A stretch of DNA of 41,156 nucleotides from Acidobacteriota bacterium (GTDB taxonomy: Bacteria; Acidobacteriota; Vicinamibacteria; Vicinamibacterales; CAVVIG01): NCBI GenBank assembly GCA_003222535.1, contig QHWJ01000324.1, forward strand, positions 1-41,156, given 5' to 3'. Positions 33,501 to 41,156 of this stretch are shown in pieces; positions within the stretch are counted from its first letter, which is position 1, and every line of letters begins with the position of its first letter. Below the pieces are notes generated by a model. That model was given only the letters and a program-made list of their open reading frames with translations. It did not search any database and was not told the DNA's origin. The position numbers were made by a program, and so were the translations under genes.

Positions 33501-34448
33501 GTGACGAAACGCGAGCCAACGAAATCCGGGGAAGAAGCCCTGGCGAGCTCAGTCATCGGCGAGGGTACTGGAGCATGGGCGACGTGGCGAAGACTGCCAC
33601 GTCCGGAGCGGCTGCGAATCAGCGGGGGGTTTGGCTGGATCGTTGTGGTCACGCTGGCCTTCGTTCAGCCGCTCACCAGGCTGATGCTGCATGCCGCCCA
33701 GAGCGAGTTGCATTCCTACATCCCGCTGGTGCCGCTCGTCGCCTGTTACCTGCTCTTCATCCAGCGAAGGACGCTCTTGGCTGCCTGTCGGAGTTCGATT
33801 GGCGGAACGGTGGTGATGGGCGGCATCGGCGTGGCCGCACTCTCCGCAGCGATTGCATTCCGTGGAAGTCTGAGCATCAACGATGGCCTCGCCCTGATGG
33901 CGCTCGCCTACGTGAGTTTCGTCGCGGCTGCTGGATTTCTGTTCCTGGGGTCGAAATGGATGGCCGCCGCTGCCTTTCCCGTCGCGTTCCTGATCTTCAT
34001 GGTTCCGCTGCCGGACGGCGTAGTGAGCTGGCTGGAGACGGCTTCAGTGCTGGCCTCGGCGGACCTCGCAGCCTTGTTTTTCAACATGACGGGTACTCCG
34101 CTCCTGCGCGACGGCACGGTATTCGCGCTGCCCACCATTGTGCTCAGGGTCGCCCGGGAGTGCAGTGGGATCCACTCCAGTTGGGTGCTCTTTATCACGA
34201 GCCTGGTGGCTTCCCATCTCTTTCTCGAGAGCCCGTGGCGAAGAATCATCCTGGTGGCCTTCGTGATTCCGCTCGGGATTGTGCGGAACGGATTCCGGAT
34301 TCTGGTCATCGGGCTGCTCTGCGTAAATGTCGGCCCGCACATGATCGACAGCATTTTTCATCGCCGGGGTGGCCCCTTCTTTTTCCTGCTGTCTCTGGTG
34401 CCGCTGATCGTGTTCATGGCGTGGCTGCGGCGCCAGGAGCAATGGTGA
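33501..34448 (+). CDS. Exosortase (XrtC-like) transpeptidase
   Basis: A 315-residue polytopic membrane protein with about eight helices. VARECSGIHSSWVLFITSLV holds the catalytic cysteine (Cys221), IVRNGFRILVIGLLC the conserved arginines (Arg262, Arg266), and FHRRGGPFFFLLSLV the conserved histidine (His287). Together these are the cysteine-arginine-histidine set of exosortases. They cleave proteins ending in PEP-CTERM-like signals and attach them to the EPS or envelope. The only sorting-signal protein visible in the window ends VPDGGSTVTLLG, the VPDSG type read by exosortase C, so XrtC is the likeliest subfamily. There is no fused EpsI domain. GTG 33501 starts it. It overlaps prsK by seven bases. 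Confidence 0.9.
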   Translation: MTKREPTKSGEEALASSVIGEGTGAWATWRRLPRPERLRISGGFGWIVVVTLAFVQPLTRLMLHAAQSELHSYIPLVPLVACYLLFIQRRTLLAACRSSIGGTVVMGGIGVAALSAAIAFRGSLSINDGLALMALAYVSFVAAAGFLFLGSKWMAAAAFPVAFLIFMVPLPDGVVSWLETASVLASADLAALFFNMTGTPLLRDGTVFALPTIVLRVARECSGIHSSWVLFITSLVASHLFLESPWRRIILVAFVIPLGIVRNGFRILVIGLLCVNVGPHMIDSIFHRRGGPFFFLLSLVPLIVFMAWLRRQEQW

Positions 34449-36543
34449 CGCTTTTTTTCCTTCTCCCTTTCGCGGCTGGGTTCTTCAGCCTGCTCCTGGC
34501 CGTTGTCAGCCTGCTTCGCAGGAAGCGGTCCCCCGCTGCGTGGTGCTTCTCCGCGGGGATGGCGGCGCTCGGGCTTGATAGCGTATTCACGGGCCTCAGC
34601 CTGCGAGCCACTCAGCTCGGCGAGGTGGCCGAGTGGCTGGCGCCTGCATTCATCGTCAAGTCCCTCGTACCCGTGGTATGGCTGTGCTTCAGCCTGACGT
34701 ACTCGCGGAGTAATTACCGCGAGTTCGTGGCCCGCTGGAAAATCCCGCTGGCATTCCTGGGTCTGCTGCCGATCGGTGTGTCGCTCGGCTTCCTCGAACA
34801 ACTGGGGTCGCCAGCGACGCCGGGCGACCTCTGGTGGTTGCAGTCTGGCGCGATGGCCCAGGCGTTGAACGTCATCTTCCTCATGTCGCTCGTCCTGATC
34901 CTGACGAACCTGGAACAGACGTTTCGATCGGCAGTCGGCACGATGCGCTGGCGGATCAAGTTCGTGGTCGTCGCCCTCGCGGTGATCTTCGGTGCCCGTC
35001 TGTACGTTCGGAGTCAGGCGATGCTCTTCTCCGCGCCCGACATCGCGCTGTGGAGCATCGAGTCGGGTGCGCTCCTCATCGGGTGCTTCGTCCTGGCGCT
35101 GGCCTACGCACGAACCGGATTGGCCGAGATCGATGTGTATCCTTCGACGGCGGTCCTTCGGTCTTCCCTGACCGTGCTGATCGTCGGCGGATATCTCTTC
35201 ATCGTCGGCGTCCTTGCGCAGGTTGTGAGGCGTTTCGGTGGAGCCGAGATTTTCCAGTATCAAGCCGTTGTCGTGCTTCTCGGAATGGCCGGCCTGGCCG
35301 TGCTGCTTCTTTCCGACCGTGCCCGGCAGAGAATTCATGCCTTCGTCGTCCGCCATTTCAGAAAAGCGCAGCACGATTCGGCGCGCATCTGGACGCTGTT
35401 CTCGCTGCGGTTGGCCAGCGTGACAGATCAGGCTCGCCTCTGCGCGGTGTCCGCGAAATTGATCTCCGAAACCTTCGACGCGTTGTCGGTAACTGTCTGG
35501 CTGCTCGACGAGGAGAAGGGCAGGCTCATCGTCGGAGCCTCGACCGCGCGACAAGCGTCCAATGCCAGCGGCGCGTGCTCGGCGGACACTGCGTCAAGTG
35601 CCGTCATCGCCGGACTACGGGTAAGGTCTTCGCCGTTCGATCTGGAAGACATCGACGAGGCGTGGGCGGAGGAATTGCGGCAACTCAATTCGACGGCGTT
35701 CCCGAACGGCGGCAACCGTCTGTGTGTTCCCTTGCTCGCGGGAGAACGGAGCCTTGGCGTCCTTGTGCTGGCGGATCGCGTCAGTGGGGCGGTCTATACG
35801 GTCGAGGAATTGGAATTACTGAAATGCATCGGCGACCAGATGACGTCGGTCCTGTTGAATCTTCGACTTGCGAGTGAGGTGGCCCACGCCAAGGAACTCG
35901 AGGCGTTCCGGACGATGTCAGCGTTCTTCGTGCACGACCTGAAGAATGCGGCTGCATCGCTCAATCTGATGCTGAAGAATCTGCCCGTGCATTTCGATGA
36001 CCCTGCGTTTCGACAGGACGCGTTGCGCGGCGTCGGCAATACCGCCCGGCGAATCGATGGCATGATCGCGCGTTTGAGCGCCTTTCGGCAGCGGCCCGAC
36101 GCCATCCGGGTCGAAGCCGATTTGAATCAACTCGTGAGCGAGGCCCTCGACAGAATCAACGGGATGACGAACGTCGAATTAATGAGGAAGCTTCAGCCGC
36201 TGCCCAGGATTTTCGCCGATCGCGAACAGATCCAGAGCGTTGTGACCAACCTGGTGCTCAACGCGCGAGACGCGCTGGGTTCGGGAGGCCGCATTCAGGT
36301 GCGCACCGAGAATCGGGGGGAGCGCGTCGTTTTGTCTGTCGTGGACAATGGCTGCGGCATGAGCCAGGCGTTTCTGAAGGAGTCATTGTTTCGTCCCTTT
36401 CAGAGCACGAAGAAGAAGGGGCTCGGGATCGGCCTGTTTCAGTCCCGCGCAATCGTCCAGGCACACGGGGGCGGCATGCACGTGGAAAGCGAGGTAGGCA
36501 AAGGCACGACGTTCCTCGTGAGCTTTCCCGTCAACGACGAGAA

Positions 36544-36547
<4 letters not shown>
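34442..36547 (+). CDS. prsK: PrsK-type membrane sensor histidine kinase
   Basis: A 701-residue sensor kinase of the exosortase-linked PrsK group. The N-terminal 300 residues are about eight hydrophobic helices (FFLLPFAAGFFSLLLAVVSL). A GAF-like domain follows (RLCAVSAKLISETFDALSV), then the kinase core: FFVHDLKNAAASLNLML with phospho-accepting His498, VVTNLVLNARDAL (N box), VLSVVDNGCGMSQ (G1), and LFRPFQSTKKKGLGIGLFQS (F/G2). It would phosphorylate PrsR. ATG 34442 overlaps the exosortase stop by seven bases. A longer open frame back to 33575 only overlaps the exosortase in another frame. Its signal is unknown. Confidence 0.92.
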
Positions 36548-37899
<1,352 letters not shown>

Positions 37900-37921
37900 T
37901 TGCCGGTCACCTGAAAAGCAA

Positions 37922-37953
37922 AAAGGGCGCGGGCATTTCGCCTCGCGCCCTTT
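37922..37953 (-). terminator. Rho-independent, possibly bidirectional terminator
   Basis: A 10-bp perfect stem (AAAGGGCGCG/CGCGCCCTTT), extended by GGC/GCC across a small loop, lies between the prsR stop and the end of the VPDSG gene. On the minus strand it is followed by a T-rich stretch, so it best ends the VPDSG transcript. On the plus strand it may still stop prsR transcription. Confidence 0.8.
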
Positions 37954-37971
37954 GAAAGTACCCTGCCGGAC

Positions 37972-38607
37972 TCAGTTCTTGCCGAATCTCCGGCGAAGCA
38001 CGGCCAGACCAAGAAGGACCGAACCGAGCAGCGTAACCGTCGAGCCGCCGTCAGGCACAGATCCCGTCGTCGCGTCTATCGGACCCGTGGCTCCGTTGGT
38101 TGTGTTGATGACGCCTGCGACGAAAACGTTACCGTTACTATTCGCGGCGGTTAAGTCGGCAATTGTCGCATTGGCAACATGGAACAGGATATCGGTGGAG
38201 AATGAACCGGGATTACCGTTCGCGCATGAGGCGCAGTTGATCCCGAAGGCGAAGCTTCCAGTACCGTCTCCATTGAAAGACCCGCCGACTGCGACCAAAG
38301 CCGGGCTGTGGGGGTCGATGGTGATATCCGTCAGGGCGACGTTGGTACCGTTGAACTTGAAGGCCAGAAAGTCTGTGGAACCGTCCTTGACGAAAGCATA
38401 CGGAGGATTATTCAGCCCCACTGTAATATCAACGGTCGTCCCGGTCTGAGTCAGCGTCACATCGCCAAACACCGTGCCAGGCGCCCCGCAGCCAGCCGCG
38501 TTGGTGCAGTGGTTACTGGTCAAGTTATACTGCATCGAGAGCGCGTTTGCCGTCTGGCTCACAGCCAAACCCACCAGGCAGAAGAGAATTACCAAGTATT
38601 TCTTCAT
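37972..38607 (-). CDS. VPDSG-CTERM sorting-signal secreted protein
   Basis: A 211-residue secreted protein. MKKYLVILFCLVGLAVSQTANA is a signal peptide. The mature part is rich in glycine, threonine and asparagine, with a beta-sandwich look and four cysteines (HCTNAAGCG, NCASCANG) that may pair outside the cell. The C-terminus from about residue 184 is the sorting signal: VPDGGSTVTLLGSVLLGL, then AVLRRRFGKN, i.e. motif, hydrophobic helix and basic tail. The exosortase at 33501 is the likely processing enzyme. An AAGGAG ribosome site (38615-38620) lies seven bases before the ATG, and a sigma-54 promoter lies 66 bases upstream. The function of the mature domain is unknown. Confidence 0.88.
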   Translation of the reverse strand: MKKYLVILFCLVGLAVSQTANALSMQYNLTSNHCTNAAGCGAPGTVFGDVTLTQTGTTVDITVGLNNPPYAFVKDGSTDFLAFKFNGTNVALTDITIDPHSPALVAVGGSFNGDGTGSFAFGINCASCANGNPGSFSTDILFHVANATIADLTAANSNGNVFVAGVINTTNGATGPIDATTGSVPDGGSTVTLLGSVLLGLAVLRRRFGKN

Positions 38608-38672
38608 GTTGTTGCTCCTTCGTGCAAAACGTCTGAACTCAGCTGCCTTCAGGTTGAGCTAGATGCTCCCGG

Positions 38673-38688
38673 AGCAAATCGGCGGCCA
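38673..38688 (-). promoter_or_regulatory. Sigma-54 (-24/-12) promoter of the VPDSG-CTERM gene
   Basis: On the minus strand the sequence reads TGGCCGCCGATTTGCT: TGGC and TTGCT with exactly ten bases between GG and GC, a close match to the sigma-54 consensus. Transcription would begin near 38662, giving a 55-base leader with a strong ribosome site. PrsR, encoded next door, is the expected activator. Confidence 0.65.
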
Positions 38689-38938
38689 AAACTCGCCGAT
38701 GCGCCGGCACCACCCAGCAACGAGACCTATCACCCTTATCCACAACATTTTACGGTGTGTCGTGGTCCCAGGATTATCCGAGACGTCGGTTCCAGCGCGC
38801 GGGATGTTTGTAAAGGCTGCCGACAACCTTCGGGCGCCTGGCTGGGCTGCGAGAAGCGATTTCGCCTCGAAACAGCCACCAAACCAGCGATCACAAAGTC
38901 ACCCTAAAAAATGTAAAGGATTCCGACAAGACCAGCAC
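38689..38938 (+). other. Intergenic stretch, upstream control region likely
   Basis: About 250 bases upstream of the sigma-54 site on the VPDSG side. No gene is recognised; open frames here lack codon bias and cross into the repeat. An enhancer for PrsR would be expected within 100-150 bases of the promoter, but I could not identify a clear inverted repeat. Confidence 0.4.
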
Positions 38939-39168
38939 GTAGCGCCGAGTCTGATACAGCGAGCGTCCGGGGCAGATGGGTCAGGTAAGTCGGGTAGGTC
39001 AGGTAGGTCAGGTAGGTCAGGTAGGGCGGGTAGGTCAGGTAGGATGGGTAGGCCGGGTCGTTTGTAGCGCGAAGGCTTCAGCCGAGCGTCGGCGGCAGAT
39101 GGGTCTGGTAGGTCTGGTAGGTCGCGTAGGTCAAGCAAGGCGGGTAGGTCAAGTAGGCGGGTAGGGCA
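38939..39168 (+). repeat. Tandem 9-bp repeat array in two composite copies
   Basis: Copies of a nine-base unit (GGTAGGTCA and variants) are strung together at about 38980-39060 and again at 39094-39168. Each block is preceded by a related lead: GTAGCG, then GAGCGTC and GGCAGATGGGT (from 38939 and from 39064). So the region is a duplicated composite element: lead plus nonamer array. Any translation gives low-complexity Gly-Arg-Ser or Val-Gly-rich peptides and is not a gene. The unit is far too short, and spacers are absent, so it is not a CRISPR array. Confidence 0.8.
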
Positions 39169-39173
39169 ACTAA

Positions 39174-39392
39174 ATGAAGACCAATTACTTTCCCGACACC
39201 GGCTCGCTGAACATCGACCTGTCTGAGCAACCGAGCGCGGACAGTCGAGAGATCTCCGAAGGCGTGGTGTTGGACTACGACGCCTCCGGCCAGTTGGTCG
39301 GCATCGACATCGATAACGCCAGCGCCAAGGTCGACCTTCACCGGTTTGTCGTCAGCAAGATCCCTGCATCTGTTGAAACGATCGCTGGCTGA
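39174..39392 (+). CDS. DUF2283 small protein
   Basis: A 72-residue protein. YFPDTGSLNIDLSEQ, SREISEGVVLDYDASGQLVG and IDIDNASAKVDL match the DUF2283 pattern of three beta-strand blocks (Y-x-P-x-T-x2-L, then a hydrophobic V-L-D-Y-D). Such proteins are widespread, of unknown role, and often sit near toxin-antitoxin or defence genes. It begins only five bases after the tandem repeat. No obvious partner gene follows; the next frame is a relic. Confidence 0.75.
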   Translation: MKTNYFPDTGSLNIDLSEQPSADSREISEGVVLDYDASGQLVGIDIDNASAKVDLHRFVVSKIPASVETIAG

Positions 39393-39401
39393 CATCGCCG
39401 A

Positions 39402-39701
39402 TCAGCGTATCCCCGGATCCCTCGATCCATGTCGCTTTGTCAGGAAACGCCGTCGGACGCCATTCGTCAGAGGGCCGACGAGACGTCCGCCGTCGAAGCT
39501 CGCGAGATTGGCGGCAATGTCATCCCGGCGGAGAGCTTCATCGCCAGGAGCCGCGTAGGGCCTCAACCGTGATGTTGCGCGACTCGAGAACGACTTCGCC
39601 CAGCGCGAGACCGTAGCAATGCGCTGCGAGTCCGCGCTGTCGTCGTTGATGACGACCGCGACGTTTTCGGGCGATTTGCCGTGGATAAAGGGCGCCGCCA
39701 T
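39402..39701 (-). pseudogene. Possible relic of a TIGR03790-like protein N-terminus
   Basis: The minus-strand frame begins MAAPFIHGKSPENVAVVIND and DSADSQRIAT, which resembles the start of TIGR03790-family proteins (SPENV-VV-ND--DS--IA-YYA). After that the frame loses similarity; a shifted frame gives YGLALGEVVLESRNITVEAL, as though a base was lost. Nothing beyond about 60 codons looks like a protein. It lies immediately downstream of the Fic gene. I treat it as a decayed fragment; the match is from memory and weak. Confidence 0.3.
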
Positions 39702-39713
39702 GGCGCGCCGGCC

Positions 39714-41153
39714 TTACAGGTCCGGCGGGATGCCGGTCGAACCCATCACCAGGCGCACCGCCGACTCGATCGAGGCGATTTCGCCGTCACTGAGCTCGCT
39801 GAAGTGCTCACGCTTGTTGTGGGCGAGCGTGCCCTTGTTTTGCAGGATCAACCGCACCAACAGCGACGCCCTCCTATCGGGCATGTCGACGATCTCCATC
39901 GTCCGCCGCACCGCGCGATCGAAGACGTTCAAGAAGCCGATCTCTTCCTCCAGGTCGTGACGAATCGCCTGCTCGACGCATCCGTACAGGTACTCCGCCA
40001 ACGGGGTCGCGTCCCAATATCGATACAACGGCGCGGTGGCGTTGTGAACCATCATGCGTCCATCGGGATCGAGCGTGTATTGGATGAACGGGCTGATCAG
40101 CGAGGAGTAGGCGGCGAGCGCGCGATCGTAACTGCGTCGATCGCGAAGCATCACCGCCGACACCGGGAGCAACAGCTCTCGGGGCGTGAATTCCAAGCGA
40201 GCCAGCAGGTGATGAATCAGGAAGCGATGAATGCGTCCGTTTCCGTCTCCAAAGGGGTGAATGAACACAAATCCGAATGACGCCGCGGCGGCCGCGCACA
40301 CCGGATCGAGCCTGGACGGATACAGCCGGCGGAGCATGTCCATCCAGCCCTGCATGAGCGGCCGGACATCTTCCGGTTTCGGGCACACGTAGTGCACGTG
40401 TTCGCTGAAATCGCGACGGGTCTGGCCGACGAAATTCTGAACCGATCGCCAATCGACCTCGGCGTAGCGAGGATCGACGATCGCGTTTTGCAGCTGAATG
40501 AAAGACGTGGCATCCAGAGCGTCGAAATCGGCCGCGGTCGAGAGTGCCGCCACAAAACGTTCGGAGCGATCGGCGCCTGGAGATTCACCTTCGATCGCGT
40601 ACGAGGATTTCGTCTCTTTCGTGTAGAGATAGTGGACGGCGCGCGCCAGAACGCTCGGGTCACAGGTTTCGACGAGCGCGCGCGCCTGTTTATCCAAGCC
40701 GGCCTGCATGAAACGGGAGAGCGCGTCCGTGCGCCGGATCAAAGGGCAATACTTGGCGTTGCCGAGCAGGTTGTCGTTCAAGCGCTGGCGCCGAACTCGA
40801 AAGGGCGCCCCCGTCATGTGCCGCTTCGAGTCGAGAAGGTCCGCATAGCCGGTGGGCGGCACGTCGTCCACGTCCAGAGTGGTTGCAGTCAGGAGCTCGT
40901 ACAAGTACCAGGCCCGTCGCGCAAAGACGCCGGTGTGTTCCGTTCGAACCCAGGTCTCCAGGAGTGTCCGGTCCAGCGCAGAGAACACGGCGTGTAGTAC
41001 CGCCAAGTCCACAGGTTCGTGGCGCATCGCAAATTTGAGATGACCGACGAGACTCTTTGGAGCGTAGAGGGCTGGGTATTGCTCGAAAATGACCCCCTCA
41101 GCGATCCGCGTGCGACGAACTCCAGCGATCACCTCGGAGCGCGTGGCCGGCAA
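39714..41153 (-). CDS. Fic-domain protein (probable AMP-transferase), maybe partial at its start
   Basis: A 479-residue or longer Fic protein. The active-site loop is FVFIHPFGDGNGRIHRFLIH (HPFxDGNGRxxR intact), with the catalytic histidine. ETKSSYAIEGESPGADRSE carries the (S/T)xxxE(G/N) inhibitory helix motif upstream of the Fic core, so it can self-inhibit (class II arrangement). Fic enzymes attach AMP, or other nucleotides, to target proteins. No antitoxin gene is seen within the window. The start is TTG at 41153, only three bases from the window edge, so the true start may be further out. It lies outside the EPS cluster and is probably unrelated to it. Confidence 0.88.
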   Translation of the reverse strand: MPATRSEVIAGVRRTRIAEGVIFEQYPALYAPKSLVGHLKFAMRHEPVDLAVLHAVFSALDRTLLETWVRTEHTGVFARRAWYLYELLTATTLDVDDVPPTGYADLLDSKRHMTGAPFRVRRQRLNDNLLGNAKYCPLIRRTDALSRFMQAGLDKQARALVETCDPSVLARAVHYLYTKETKSSYAIEGESPGADRSERFVAALSTAADFDALDATSFIQLQNAIVDPRYAEVDWRSVQNFVGQTRRDFSEHVHYVCPKPEDVRPLMQGWMDMLRRLYPSRLDPVCAAAAASFGFVFIHPFGDGNGRIHRFLIHHLLARLEFTPRELLLPVSAVMLRDRRSYDRALAAYSSLISPFIQYTLDPDGRMMVHNATAPLYRYWDATPLAEYLYGCVEQAIRHDLEEEIGFLNVFDRAVRRTMEIVDMPDRRASLLVRLILQNKGTLAHNKREHFSELSDGEIASIESAVRLVMGSTGIPPDL

Positions 41154-41156
41154 GGG

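Noticed and set aside
38663-39067. Gly-Arg-Ser-rich protein in the repeat region
   Set aside because: It is translation of the tandem nonamer and has no ribosome site or ordinary coding pattern.
38939-39168. CRISPR array
   Set aside because: Repeat units are nine bases with no spacers, and no cas gene is nearby.

Overview
The window is a high-GC bacterial exopolysaccharide (EPS) locus of about 40 kb. It ends in its own protein-sorting and regulatory module: an exosortase, a PrsK/PrsR-type two-component pair and a secreted protein with a VPDSG-type C-terminal sorting signal. Exosortase/VPDSG-CTERM systems, overlapping start/stop codons and many divergent sugar-chain genes fit a Gram-negative, EPS-producing soil or water bacterium. 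An Acidobacteriota member (Vicinamibacteria-like) is my best guess and Verrucomicrobiota a weaker alternative. No marker gene settles the taxonomy.

Layout. Positions 1-11024 hold the end of a polyprenyl-phosphate sugar transferase, a 5'-truncated acyltransferase, two Gfo/Idh/MocA sugar dehydrogenases (the second damaged), two deacetylase-like proteins, a FemAB/GNAT-like protein, a GT4 glycosyltransferase, an intact hexapeptide acyltransferase, a DegT-type aminotransferase and a methyltransferase. Dehydrogenase + aminotransferase + acyltransferase is the gene set for a diacetamido-uronic acid nucleotide sugar (WbpB/WbpE/WbpD logic). Positions 11021-22701 hold a third deacetylase-like protein, a GT2, an unrecognised toroid-like protein, a normal and a cysteine-less asparagine-synthase-like protein, a second FemAB-like protein overlapping a degenerate tRNA-Thr-like sequence, a GT4 and an O-antigen-ligase/polymerase. 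Positions 22864-31351 hold a secreted beta-helix protein, a GT2, a Wzx-type flippase, an inverted FkbM methyltransferase, and a GT9-like/gmhA/hldE set for heptose.

Positions 31653-38607 hold a secreted fibronectin-type protein, a YdcF-like membrane protein (minus strand), the exosortase, prsK and prsR (overlapping, translationally coupled), a terminator, and the convergent VPDSG-CTERM protein. The VPDSG gene has a good sigma-54 (-24/-12) promoter, which suits PrsR, a sigma-54 activator. Similar sites precede the fibronectin protein and, more weakly, the heptose operon and beta-helix gene. Positions 38939-41156 leave the cluster: a tandem-repeat element, a DUF2283 protein, a gene relic and a Fic protein.

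Working model (inference): nucleotide sugars are built, loaded on a lipid carrier by the sugar transferase, extended by the GTs, trimmed by deacetylases and decorated with amino-acid or amide groups by the asparagine-synthase and FemAB-like proteins. They are then flipped by the MOP-family protein and polymerised by the ligase/Wzy protein. PrsK/PrsR with sigma-54 would co-control the sorting and secreted parts. Two genes carry deletions or frameshifts, so either the cluster is decaying or the assembly has small errors.
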